From assembly GCF_019091455.1 (NCBI RefSeq), contig NZ_JAGXJN010000001.1, positions 124,001-188,000 of the forward strand: a stretch of DNA of 64,000 nt, in the 5' to 3' direction. The notes below the pieces were generated by a model. It saw only the letters and a program-made list of their open reading frames with translations, did no database searches and was not told where the DNA came from. Both the position numbers and the translations under genes were made by a program. Origin of the DNA: Chitinophaga sp. GbtcB8. Lineage in GTDB: Bacteria; Bacteroidota; Bacteroidia; Chitinophagales; Chitinophagaceae. This document shows, one piece after another, positions 41,586-51,883 of the stretch (position 1 is the first letter of the stretch; each line of letters begins with the position of its first letter).

Positions 41586-41593
41586 TAGTTTTG
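41586..41593 (+). promoter_or_regulatory. Bacteroidota -7 box (TAGTTTTG) for the PBP1A gene
   Basis: TAGTTTTG lies 38 bases before the ATG at 41632 and matches TAnnTTTG. Confidence 0.6.
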
Positions 41594-41631
41594 CCTGATT
41601 GTTGCACTTAATTTATTTATAATATTATCAG

Positions 41632-44025
41632 ATGAAACGATCCGTAAAAATACTCTGGACCGTGTTATTGGGTCTGTTGGGGGTTTTTGTCTTACTGTTA
41701 TTACTGATCAATTTCCGGGTAATAGGCAATATGCCCTCCATGGAGGAGCTGGAAAACCCGCGCGCAGCCTTAGCCTCCGGGGTAATTGCAGAAGATGGGA
41801 CCATTTTGGGAAAATATTACCAGGTAGACCGTTCCAGCTCTGATTACAACGAGATCTCCAAGAACGTGATCAACGCCCTGATTGCTACAGAAGATGAGCG
41901 CTTCTACGAGCACTCCGGTATAGATGCCCGCAGTACCATTGCCATTCCCTTTTACCTGATGGTAGGGAAAAAACGTGGTTCCAGCACTATTACCCAGCAG
42001 CTGGCCCTGAACCTGCAGTCCGATAATGCAGGTAAAAAACGCGCCAGCAACCCGGTAGTACGTGGTTTCCAGAAGCTGCAGGAGTGGCTCATAGCCATTA
42101 AGCTGGAGCGCAATTTTACCAAACAGGAGATCATTACCCTGTACCTGAACACCGTAGCCTTTGGAGATAACGTATATGGTATTGAAAATGGCGCCCGCAC
42201 CTTTTTCAGTAAAGATGCCGGCCACCTTTCCATAGAGGAAGCAGCTACCCTGGTGGGTATGTTAAAAGGTAACACCATCTTTAACCCCCGCCGCAACCCC
42301 GCTGCCTCCCTGCTGCGCCGTAATACGGTAATAGACCAGATGGAGAAGAACGGGTACATTACCAAGGCAGAGGCAGAAGCTGCCCAAAGCCGTCCCATTG
42401 TACTGCGCTATAATAAAATAGACCATAACAAAGGCCTTGCTCCCTACTTCAGGGAAGTGCTGCGCGATGAGCTGAAGGATTGGTGCCAGGCACATAAAAA
42501 AGCCGATGGTTCCGAATATAACCTGTACCGCGACGGCCTTAAAATATACACCACCATCAATCCCCGCATGCAGCTGTATGCAGAGGAAGCGGTTAGCAAG
42601 CACCTCATGGATCTGCAGAAAGTATTTGCTGCCCAAAGCAACATTAAATCCGGCAGCGTGTGGAAGAACTGGCAGAAGTACCTGGACCGCTACATGAAAG
42701 AATCAGACCGTTACCTGGATATGAAAGAGGCCAATGCCTCTGACGACGAGATCAAAAAGGCATTTAACACTCCCACCAAAATGAAAGTGTTTGCCTGGAG
42801 AAGCCCCTCTGAACAAGATCTGAACGAAATTGATACGGTGATGACGCCCATGGACTCCATCCGTTATATGCGCGCCATATTACAGGCGGGCTTTATGGCC
42901 ATGGACCCTGAAAGCGGTGAGGTAAAGGCCTGGGTAGGCGGACCGGATTTCCGTTATTTCAAGAACGATCACGTATCCAGAACCCGCCGCCAGGTAGGTT
43001 CTACCTTTAAGCCCTTCCTGTATTGCTTTGCCATTATGAATGGCATGTCGCCCAATACCATGCTGCCCAATGAGCCTATTACCATTGGCAACTGGACGCT
43101 GACCCGCAATTCGGAAGGCAGCGTAGGCGGGGAAATAACTATGGCCGGCGCGCTGGCCCGCTCCCTGAACCTGGTATCGGCCTACCTGATCAAACAGCTG
43201 GGCGCAAGGGCATTTGCAGATTTTGCCAAGAATAAAATAGGCTTCACCAGCGATATACCACCCTACCCTTCCATTGCGCTGGGTACACCGGAAATATCCC
43301 TGTATGAAATGCTGCAGGCCTACACCATGTTCCCGGCCCGCGGCATTATTACCAAACCTATTTACATTACCCGTATAGAAGACCGCAACGGTAACATACT
43401 GGAAACCTTTGCCCCGGTAAAACGTGAAGTGATCAGCGAGAACGAAGCCTATACCATGGTAAAGATGATGGAAGGCGTAGTAGGACCCGGCGGTACCGGT
43501 GCACGTATGCGTTTCCGTTATAAGATGGAAGGTGAGATTGCCGGTAAGACCGGTACCACCAATGATAATACCGATGGCTGGTTTATGGGTTATACCCCGC
43601 AGCTGCTGGCAGGCGCCTGGGTAGGTTGTGAGAACAACTTCCTGCGTTTTAATACCACTGCTGCCGGCCAGGGCGCCAATACCGGCCTGCCTATATGGGC
43701 GTACTTTTTCCAGAAGGTATATGCGGATAAAACGCTGAAGATAGATTCCAAGGCACAGTTCTCCATACCTCCTACCCTGCAGAATGATATTTACCTGAAC
43801 TACGATTCCAATGTAAAACCAGGTGCAGAAGCAGAGGATGTAGGCTCCGGAAGCGCCAGCGATTATATTGATGTAAGCCAGTACGGCGAAGAACCTGCCC
43901 CGGCGGAAAAAGATAAAAAGGAAGCGGAAAAAGAAAAGGAACAACAGAAAGAGAAGGACAAGGAAAAAGAAGGGCAGCAGCCCAAAGCAACTTACCCGCC
44001 CCCGCCGCCTAAGAAAGATAACTGA
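41632..44025 (+). CDS. Class A penicillin-binding protein (PBP1A type)
   Basis: A 797-residue bifunctional peptidoglycan synthase. The N-terminal helix (ILWTVLLGLLGVFVLLLLLINFRV) anchors it in the inner membrane. The glycosyltransferase domain has the catalytic EDERFYEHSGID and the conserved GSSTITQQLALNL. The transpeptidase domain has the SxxK motif in RQVGSTFKPFLYC, the SxN motif in ARSLNLVSAYL, and KTGTT in AGKTGTTNDNTDGW. All catalytic residues are present. The C-terminus is a highly charged Lys/Glu/Pro tail. The gene stands alone between two terminators and a word-repeat region. Confidence 0.95.
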   Translation: MKRSVKILWTVLLGLLGVFVLLLLLINFRVIGNMPSMEELENPRAALASGVIAEDGTILGKYYQVDRSSSDYNEISKNVINALIATEDERFYEHSGIDARSTIAIPFYLMVGKKRGSSTITQQLALNLQSDNAGKKRASNPVVRGFQKLQEWLIAIKLERNFTKQEIITLYLNTVAFGDNVYGIENGARTFFSKDAGHLSIEEAATLVGMLKGNTIFNPRRNPAASLLRRNTVIDQMEKNGYITKAEAEAAQSRPIVLRYNKIDHNKGLAPYFREVLRDELKDWCQAHKKADGSEYNLYRDGLKIYTTINPRMQLYAEEAVSKHLMDLQKVFAAQSNIKSGSVWKNWQKYLDRYMKESDRYLDMKEANASDDEIKKAFNTPTKMKVFAWRSPSEQDLNEIDTVMTPMDSIRYMRAILQAGFMAMDPESGEVKAWVGGPDFRYFKNDHVSRTRRQVGSTFKPFLYCFAIMNGMSPNTMLPNEPITIGNWTLTRNSEGSVGGEITMAGALARSLNLVSAYLIKQLGARAFADFAKNKIGFTSDIPPYPSIALGTPEISLYEMLQAYTMFPARGIITKPIYITRIEDRNGNILETFAPVKREVISENEAYTMVKMMEGVVGPGGTGARMRFRYKMEGEIAGKTGTTNDNTDGWFMGYTPQLLAGAWVGCENNFLRFNTTAAGQGANTGLPIWAYFFQKVYADKTLKIDSKAQFSIPPTLQNDIYLNYDSNVKPGAEAEDVGSGSASDYIDVSQYGEEPAPAEKDKKEAEKEKEQQKEKDKEKEGQQPKATYPPPPPKKDN

Positions 44026-44046
44026 TCATTCACCAAACATACTCAC

Positions 44047-44077
44047 AAAGGGAGGCCGTAAGGCTTCCCTTTTTTTA
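44047..44077 (+). terminator. Terminator of the PBP1A gene
   Basis: AAAGGGAGGCC and GGCTTCCCTTT pair around a short GTAA loop with one G-U pair, followed by a T run. Confidence 0.85.
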
Positions 44078-44253
44078 TTGTGTATCCAGCACAAAACATT
44101 CGGTTGCATAAAAGGGATAAGGCCCATATGCTCCCCATATACACCCCCTATAAGCACACCCTTATAAGAGGGGGCTTATCTACAGCTTACTATCGGGTAA
44201 AGGTTATGTTTGATATGAGGATCCCAAACTATCATCATAAAATTATCCGCAAT
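44078..44253. other. Short stretch between two terminators
   Basis: About 180 bases with a hairpin-like pair of CCCCCTATAAG and CTTATAAGAGGGGG near 44145-44176. No gene is seen. Confidence 0.5.
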
Positions 44254-44282
44254 AAAAAAGGGAAACCTTCCGGCCTCCCTTT
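44254..44282 (-). terminator. Terminator of yidC
   Basis: Reading the minus strand, AAAGGGAGGCC and GGTTTCCCTTT pair around GGAA with two G-U pairs, followed by a T run. Its 5' arm is identical to that of the PBP1A terminator on the other strand. Confidence 0.8.
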
Positions 44283-44307
44283 AATATCTTATATAATCGG
44301 TTATTAA

Positions 44308-46143
44308 TTATTTCTTGCGCTGCTGCGGTCCCTGCATGCCCTGCTGGCGTTTCTGCATGTCCTCCAAACGCTCCTGCCACTTGGATTTGGACACTGGCTT
44401 CTTCTTATTCTCCTGGATGCGGGCGTGGATCTTGTCGTGGTTGATCACGAAAGTTTGTAATACCCACTGCAGGGCAATACTGATCACGTTAGACAGGAAG
44501 TAGTAGAATGTTAAACCAGCAGCCAGGCGGTTAAATACGCCTAACAGCATTACCGGGAAAATGTACGGCATGTACTTCATTACCGGATTGCTCTGGTCGG
44601 CCATACCACGGTTGTAGAAGGCCAGCACCAGGCTGGTAGCCGTCATCAGCAGGGTGAACAAGCTCACGTGGTTACCGTAAAAAGGAATATCAAACGGTAA
44701 GTTCATGATAGAATCGTAGGTGGACAGGTCTTTTGCCCACAGGAAACTTTCCTGCCGCAGCTCAATAGAGGATGGGAAAAAGCTATACATGGCCACCAGG
44801 ATAGGCAGCTGCAGCACGGCTGGTAAACAGCCGCCCAGCGGGTTCACGCCAGCGCTTTTGAACAGCTTCATCTGGTCCATACCAAAAGCCTGCTGGTCAT
44901 CGCCATGTTTTTTGCGCAGTTCATCCAGCTCCGGTTTCAGCACTTTCATTTTAGCCTGGGATACATAGCTCTGGTAGGTGAAGGGCGCTATGAGCAGGCG
45001 GATGAAGATGGTGAGCAGTATAATAATAATACCGTAGTTGCTGATAAAACCACTGAGGAAGTTAAACGTAGGGATAATGATCCATTTGTTCACATACTTC
45101 ACCCAGAAGAAAATACCGGAACCCAGGGGGATAATATTCTCCAGCCCAATATCAAATGATTTCAGGGTTTTGTAGTGGTTAGGACCATAATAGATCTGTA
45201 CCGGGTAGCTGAAATCATGTGCGCGGTTATACGGAATATCCAGCGTGGTAAAGGTTTGCCCTACAATGTTACCGCTTACCGGCACCTTGGTATTTACATC
45301 GGCGCTGTTAAACGGCGCATCTTTGGATGCTATCAGGGTAGTATTAAAGAACTGCTGTTTTACGCTCAGCCAGTGCAGCTTGGTGTCAAACTTCTCATGG
45401 CTGGTACGTTGCAGGGTAAAATAATCGTGCTTATCCTCAACATTGCTGTAGTGCACCTGGTTGTTCAGGCGCTCATTCTGCATGTCGTGCTCCTGGATGT
45501 GGTTTTCATTATTCCATTGCAGCTGCAGCGTATTCTGGTTAGCCGGCAGCGCTTTTTCCATACCCACGGCGTGAATGGTGTAATTCACCAGGTAGCCGTT
45601 GGGTTTCAGGGAGTAAATATATTCCAGGTATTCTGAAGCGTTGGTTACTGAAAGGCGGTAGCGCAGCGTTTGCGTACCATCTGCGCCTTTTTCAACCTGG
45701 CTCCCGGTAAAATACAGGTTGGCTGTATTTAAGGTATGATTGTTTACCGGCAGCTGCAGGGATAAGCGGTTAAAAGAGCCTTCTACCAGCATAAGCGGGC
45801 CACCGGCAGCATTTTTAAAGTCTTTTAACTGTACAGTTTCCGGCTGGCCGCCTTTATTGGTAAAGGAGATCTTTACCACCTTATTTTCCAGCACTATATT
45901 TTGCTCAGTACCAGTAGCGGCGTTGGCAAAAACACCGTATTCGCCGGCCAGTTGCGCAGAATCGGGCTTGCTGCTTGCCTGGCTGCTGGTATCTGTAAAG
46001 GTTTTGGGCTTGTTCAGGTTAGCAATGGAATCCTGCCGGGCTTTGTCCCTGAGGGCGGTGGTCTGTTGTTTCTGGTTAAAAACGATGTAGCCTACCAGTA
46101 AAACCCCTAGCAGTATAAATCCAATGACCGAGTTTCTGTCCAT
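44308..46143 (-). CDS. yidC: Membrane protein insertase YidC
   Basis: With the start MDRNSVIGFILLGVLLVGYIVFNQKQ at 46143 the product has 611 residues; an upstream in-frame ATG at 46257 would add 38 residues made from a word-repeat region and is rejected. The periplasmic domain covers residues about 30-330. The Oxa1-like core follows, with FVKYVNKWIIIPTFNFLSG, IIILLTIFIRLLIAPFTYQSY and PILVAMYSFFPSSIELRQESFLWAKDLS. A basic C-terminal tail (ARIQENKKKPVSKSKWQERL) faces the ribosome. YidC inserts inner-membrane proteins. The pyrG gene lies upstream in the same direction, separated by a 230-base word-repeat region. Confidence 0.96.
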   Translation of the reverse strand: MDRNSVIGFILLGVLLVGYIVFNQKQQTTALRDKARQDSIANLNKPKTFTDTSSQASSKPDSAQLAGEYGVFANAATGTEQNIVLENKVVKISFTNKGGQPETVQLKDFKNAAGGPLMLVEGSFNRLSLQLPVNNHTLNTANLYFTGSQVEKGADGTQTLRYRLSVTNASEYLEYIYSLKPNGYLVNYTIHAVGMEKALPANQNTLQLQWNNENHIQEHDMQNERLNNQVHYSNVEDKHDYFTLQRTSHEKFDTKLHWLSVKQQFFNTTLIASKDAPFNSADVNTKVPVSGNIVGQTFTTLDIPYNRAHDFSYPVQIYYGPNHYKTLKSFDIGLENIIPLGSGIFFWVKYVNKWIIIPTFNFLSGFISNYGIIIILLTIFIRLLIAPFTYQSYVSQAKMKVLKPELDELRKKHGDDQQAFGMDQMKLFKSAGVNPLGGCLPAVLQLPILVAMYSFFPSSIELRQESFLWAKDLSTYDSIMNLPFDIPFYGNHVSLFTLLMTATSLVLAFYNRGMADQSNPVMKYMPYIFPVMLLGVFNRLAAGLTFYYFLSNVISIALQWVLQTFVINHDKIHARIQENKKKPVSKSKWQERLEDMQKRQQGMQGPQQRKK

Positions 46144-46181
46144 CGAAGTGCAATTAAAATTTAGGCAGCAAAGGTACGTGA

Positions 46182-46264
46182 AAAATGTGCAAATGTGCAG
46201 ATATGCAAATATGCAATGATGGAAGAGGAAAAAATGTGCAAATGTGCAGATATGCAAATATGCA
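46182..46264. repeat. 34-base exact direct repeat with ATGTGCA/ATATGCA words
   Basis: A 34-base sequence starting AAAATGTGCAAATGTGC is repeated exactly at 46182-46215 and 46231-46264, with a period of 49. It lies between yidC and pyrG, and complementary words (CATTTGCACATCTGCACATT) occur at 46330-46372. Confidence 0.8.
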
Positions 46265-46373
46265 GATGTGCCAATGACAGAAAGGACTAATCAAAAAAAG
46301 CAGATGTACAAATGATAATCAATTGATTACCATTTGCACATCTGCACATTTCCATATCTGCACATTTTTTTAT

Positions 46374-48116
<1,743 letters not shown>

Positions 48117-48134
48117 TTACTTCCGAAGGTCAGG

Positions 48135-48142
48135 CAAAGTTA
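48135..48142 (-). promoter_or_regulatory. Bacteroidota -7 box (TAACTTTG on the minus strand) for pyrG
   Basis: CAAAGTTA on the plus strand is TAACTTTG on the minus strand, lying about 100 bases before the pyrG start. Confidence 0.55.
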
Positions 48143-48250
48143 ACACAAAATTTTTATGAACCTTCAACCTCCACCGGATTACCTGTATTAATTATCCAGA
48201 ATGTGTGGATTAGCCCCTGGAATTTTGCTAAGTTTGCGGTTCGGAAGTCC

Positions 48251-48337
48251 ATGGACCATTGTCCATAGTCCATTGCCTGTAATACGCTGCATATCAAGCG
48301 GGTAAAGGCTATGAACCACCGGCCATGGACTATGGAC
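48251..48337. repeat. Inverted repeat with GTCCATAGTCCAT words between pyrG and the thioesterase
   Basis: GTCCATAGTCCAT (48261-48273) is the exact complement of ATGGACTATGGAC (48325-48337), 13 bases. Flanking ATGGACCATT and GGCCATGGAC are degenerate copies. Confidence 0.7.
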
Positions 48338-48350
48338 CAACTATAAACAT

Positions 48351-48881
48351 ATGACTATTACGCCCAAACATGCCCAGGATTCAGTGATCAGGATGACAGA
48401 GCTGGTATTACCGAATGATACCAATACTTTTGGCAATTTAATGGGCGGCCGCCTCATGTACTGGATGGATATTGCAGCGGCCCTTGCCTGTATGAAACAT
48501 TGCAGCGCGCCGGTGGTAACTGCCTCTGTGGATAACATTTCTTTTGAAACGCCTATCAAGCTAGGCAATGTGGTACATATTGAAGCCCGGGTAAGCCGCG
48601 CTTTTACCACCTCTATGGAAGTGCATATGCGTGTATGGGGCGAGGATCCTGTGCAGCAGTACCGCTATAAATCCAATGAGGCGTTTATGACCTTTGTAGC
48701 CCTGGACCCCAATGGCAAGTCCCGCCCAGTGCCGGCCATTATTCCTGATACCGAAGAAGAGAAAAAATTATACGATGGCGCGCTCCGGAGAAGGCAGCTA
48801 CGCCTGATATTAAGCGGCAAAATGAAACCGGAAGATGCTGGTGAGCTGAAAGCGCTGTTCTTTGAGAAAGCAGCAAAATAA
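48351..48881 (+). CDS. Acyl-CoA thioesterase, hotdog (YciA/BFIT-like)
   Basis: A 176-residue hotdog protein. The motif order fits the acyl-CoA thioesterase family (TELVLPNDTNTFGNLMGGRLMYWMDIAAALACMKHCSAPVVTASVDNISFETPIKLGNVVHIEARV), with the catalytic Asp in WMDIAA. The length is that of a single hotdog with extension, typical of the YciA/BACH group. The chain length preference cannot be read. A -7 box TAAGTTTG lies at 48239-48246, and a word-repeat hairpin occupies the leader between it and the ATG. Confidence 0.88.
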   Translation: MTITPKHAQDSVIRMTELVLPNDTNTFGNLMGGRLMYWMDIAAALACMKHCSAPVVTASVDNISFETPIKLGNVVHIEARVSRAFTTSMEVHMRVWGEDPVQQYRYKSNEAFMTFVALDPNGKSRPVPAIIPDTEEEKKLYDGALRRRQLRLILSGKMKPEDAGELKALFFEKAAK

Positions 48882-48956
48882 GGATCACTTCATTATTTGT
48901 TGCACAAATAAATTACCTGGCAGCCTTAGCGGCTGCTCCCTTCAAACTGCCGCTAT

Positions 48957-49631
48957 TTACGCTACATCAACATCCCATTCCCGGTAAAACTGTTCCAGGA
49001 ACTGCTCCATAAAACGGTGCCGCTCTTCTGCCATTTCTTTGGCCGTATTGGTGTTCATACGGTCTTTCAGCAGCAGCAGCTTTTCGTAAAAATGGTTGAT
49101 GGTTGGCGCAAGGCTTTGTTTGTACTGTTCCTTGGTCATGGCCATGTTGGGTGTAACTGCAGGATCGTACATAGGACGGTTCTTAAAGCCTCCATAATTA
49201 AACGTACGTGCTATGCCAATAGCGCCCAAAGCATCCAGCCGGTCCGCATCCTGTACCACCGCCAGCTCCGGAGAACAGAAGTCCGGACGATGGTTCCCAC
49301 CCTTGAAGGAGATGTTCTGAATAATGGACACTACATGTTTGGTCACAGATTCCGGTGCATCAATAGACTGCAGGAACGCGCGCGCCTTTTCAGGCCCAAC
49401 CGTTTCATCGCCATTATGAAATTTGGAATCTGCAATGTCATGCAGCAGGGCTCCCAGCTCTACTACCAGCATATCTACGTTTTCTTTGGAACCAATATGC
49501 CTGGCCAGCTGCCAAACCCTTTGAATGTGCCACCAGTCGTGTCCGCCTTCTGCGTGGGTCAACTCCTTCTTTACATAGGTTACGGTGGGGTTGATTAGTT
49601 GTGTCGATAAAGTTGTTTCAATCATACGCAC
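48957..49631 (-). CDS. HD-domain hydrolase (YedJ-like)
   Basis: A 224-residue protein of the HD superfamily. The metal-binding order is H...HD...D: GGHDWWHIQRVW supplies the first histidine, GALLHDIADSKF the HD pair, and AVVQDADRLDALGAIG the last Asp. These residues are in the positions expected for YedJ-type phosphohydrolases. The substrate is unknown; nucleotides or guanosine tetraphosphate-like compounds are often proposed for HD hydrolases. The gene is convergent with the thioesterase gene. Confidence 0.85.
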   Translation of the reverse strand: MRMIETTLSTQLINPTVTYVKKELTHAEGGHDWWHIQRVWQLARHIGSKENVDMLVVELGALLHDIADSKFHNGDETVGPEKARAFLQSIDAPESVTKHVVSIIQNISFKGGNHRPDFCSPELAVVQDADRLDALGAIGIARTFNYGGFKNRPMYDPAVTPNMAMTKEQYKQSLAPTINHFYEKLLLLKDRMNTNTAKEMAEERHRFMEQFLEQFYREWDVDVA

Positions 49632-50423
49632 TTAAAACTCTTGTTCACTATAAATATACTGAATATTAAGATGTGTTGAGCACACATAACACGATAATAA
49701 CACCTTTACCGGAGCCCCTTTCGGGCCCGGTAGAAGGTAAACTACAGGGAAGCGGGAATCCTGGTTGATAAATGGATCTGCGCGTAGCAAATAATAATAA
49801 TTTAATGGGGCAGATCAGGGGTTTGGCGCGGCATAAGGCGGAGCCTTTTTCGCAACTAATAGGTTTCAAGGTAAAGATCTTAGATGGCCTTAGCTTACCC
49901 CGGGACCCGTTAAGTCGAACCCCGCCTATGACCGCTACTATCTTTTTTGCTGTAACAGCAATAAAAGGAATCTTGGAAAGAACAAAGGGAACAGCGCGGG
50001 TAGCGCTGCTCCCGTCAGTTGGTTTTATGATTTTGTCTTTTGTGTAACCCTGGTGAATGCATATTTCAGCATTAGTATGTGATAATATCCGTTCACCATT
50101 GTAGCATAAAAATAGAGAGATAAATTGAATTTTTATCTATTCAAGCATTAAAATAGCAACATATTTTTAATTATAATATAATATTAGAGTTAGTCACTAA
50201 GCAATGTTTTCCACTTTAATAACTTGATTTACAAGTTTATAAATAAATTTAAATGGTGATTTAGCAAATACCCCTTTAGATCACTTGGCAGCTTAACAAT
50301 TATATTATAATAATACACATATAAATAATTGGGCGGGAAATACCTTACAATAGACATCCGGTATAGGAACAACCTATTAAAAAGGATCCGGGAATAAAAG
50401 GGAGATTAATTAAAGGAAAGGAT
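49632..50423. other. 790-base intergenic region, no recognised gene
   Basis: The first 400 bases have ordinary base composition and contain a strong hairpin at 49987-50013 (GGGA-A-CAGCGC around GGGTA and GCGCTG-C-TCCC). The remaining part (about 50050-50400) is very AT-rich. Two short frames (plus 49772-50047 and minus 49666-49869) have no recognisable features and are not considered genes. Possible structured RNA or degraded sequence. Confidence 0.55.
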
Positions 50424-51017
50424 TTACTGTTCTTTTTCTTTTTCCTGCACCAGCACATCGGTGATCTTATTCAGCTGTTTTACCTTTTCGGTAAAATCGC
50501 CTTTCAGGCGGTCACGGATAACCTGCAGCTTGTTCAGTACTTCGTCGAGGGTGTCGGGAATGGCTTCCTGTAATACCTGTTTCAGGCGTTTAGCCACTGT
50601 GGGGGATTTGCCATTGGTGGAAATGGCAATTTTGAGATTTCCTTTCTGTACAATAGAGCCCAGGTAAAAATCACAGAGCTCGGGGGTATCGGCTACATTA
50701 ATGAGCACCTTGCTGCATTTGGCCTTTTCCCAGATGGTATAGTTCAGCTCTTTATCGTTAGTGGCGGCTATTACCAGGCTTTTGCCGATCATATCGCCAC
50801 AGGAAAATTCTTTTTGAATAAGGGTAATGGTATGATGTTGCTGCGCCAGTGCTTCTACTTCCGGTAAGAACCAGGTTGCCACCACGGTTATGTTGGCATC
50901 CGGGCAATTCTGCAGCATGGCATTTAGTTTTTCATGGCCGATGTTGCCGCCGCCTACCACCAGGGTGTGCAGGCGGTTCAGCTTAAAGAATACGGGAAAC
51001 AAATGGTTCTCTTCCAT
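50424..51017 (-). CDS. Precorrin-2 dehydrogenase / sirohydrochlorin ferrochelatase (Met8-like)
   Basis: A 197-residue protein. The N-terminal Rossmann motif (TLVVGGGNIGHEKLNAML) binds NAD+, and the segment VVATWFLPEVEALAQQ continues the fold. It corresponds to the dehydrogenase/chelatase (CysG-N or Met8) part of siroheme synthase, without the methyltransferase. The motif DTPELCDFYLGSIVQKGNLKIAISTNGKSPTVAKRLKQVL is typical. It performs the last two steps of siroheme synthesis after the CobA-type methyltransferase encoded 40 bases upstream. The order on the minus strand is sulfite reductase, methyltransferase, this gene. Confidence 0.9.
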   Translation of the reverse strand: MEENHLFPVFFKLNRLHTLVVGGGNIGHEKLNAMLQNCPDANITVVATWFLPEVEALAQQHHTITLIQKEFSCGDMIGKSLVIAATNDKELNYTIWEKAKCSKVLINVADTPELCDFYLGSIVQKGNLKIAISTNGKSPTVAKRLKQVLQEAIPDTLDEVLNKLQVIRDRLKGDFTEKVKQLNKITDVLVQEKEKEQ

Positions 51018-51057
51018 GACCTGAAGTTAATTCACTTTCACCTGACAATCGTTCACA

Positions 51058-51834
51058 TTATACTGCCATTTTTAATTCAGCAGCCAGCTTTTCCTGCATG
51101 GCCTGGAACGCTTCGTGGAAGCGCACCACCTCTCCTACTATAATAACAGCGGGGTTGCGCAGCTCATGGCTGGCAGCTATGTGTGCCAGGTCGTTCACCG
51201 TGCCTGCGCCTATTTTCTGGTTGGGCAGGGTACCGTTCTGGATAATGGCGGCCGGTGTGCTGCCTTTGCCCTGTGCGGCATAAGCAGCGGCTATTTCAGC
51301 TACCTTGCTCATACCCATTAATATTACTACGGTTGTATTGGCCTGGATGGCAAATTCAAGGTCGCGGGCAAGATTGCCGTTCTGGGTATTGCCGGTGATC
51401 ACCCAAAAACCTTCGCTTACATTACGTGCGGTAACAGGTATTTTGTTGATGCCCGGTACGGCTACTGCGCTGGATATGCCCGGCACTATTTCCGTTTCAA
51501 TACCAAACTGCTGTGCAAAGGCCATTTCTTCCTGGCCACGGCCAAATACAAATGAATCGCCGCCTTTCAGGCGTACCACGCTGCCAAAAGTAAGCGCGTA
51601 TTTAACGATCATGCGGTTAATCTCATCCTGAGAATATACATGCATACCGGCGCGCTTGCCTACAAAGCGTTTCAGGCAGTTGGCAGGCGCGTGTTCCAGC
51701 AGTTCATTATTCGACAGCGCATCGTAAAGGATCACTTTTGCCTGCTGTATCACTTTCAAACCTTTTACGGTGATCAATTCCGGATCACCAGGTCCTGCAC
51801 CTACGAGCGTTAATTTTGGAACTATTGGTAACAT
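51058..51834 (-). CDS. cobA: Uroporphyrinogen-III C-methyltransferase
   Basis: A 258-residue protein of the tetrapyrrole methylase family. Motifs are TLVGAGPGDPELITVKGLKVIQQA (S-adenosylmethionine-binding), YDALSNNELLEHAP, RLKGGDSFVFGRGQEE and VPGISSAVAVPGINKIPVTARN, as in SUMT enzymes. It adds two methyl groups to uroporphyrinogen III, making precorrin-2. It lies between the sulfite reductase gene and the Met8-like gene, completing siroheme synthesis for that reductase. The separation from the reductase gene is 49 bases and from the Met8-like gene 40 bases. Confidence 0.93.
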   Translation of the reverse strand: MLPIVPKLTLVGAGPGDPELITVKGLKVIQQAKVILYDALSNNELLEHAPANCLKRFVGKRAGMHVYSQDEINRMIVKYALTFGSVVRLKGGDSFVFGRGQEEMAFAQQFGIETEIVPGISSAVAVPGINKIPVTARNVSEGFWVITGNTQNGNLARDLEFAIQANTTVVILMGMSKVAEIAAAYAAQGKGSTPAAIIQNGTLPNQKIGAGTVNDLAHIAASHELRNPAVIIVGEVVRFHEAFQAMQEKLAAELKMAV

Positions 51835-51883
51835 ATACTTCTCTTTAGTGGTGAGGGACGCGGGCCCCTCACCTTTTAATAAT

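Noticed and set aside
46144..46257. An N-terminal extension of YidC of 38 residues
   Set aside because: The extra residues come from the 34-base repeat region and are absent from the YidC family; the ATG at 46143 matches the usual N-terminus.
46182..46372. Word repeats that could look like a CRISPR array
   Set aside because: Only two copies of a 34-base unit, a spacer of 15 bases with related words, and inverted copies downstream; no cas genes.
49772..50047. A 91-codon frame in the intergenic region before the siroheme genes
   Set aside because: No recognisable motifs; the region is better explained as non-coding with a hairpin.
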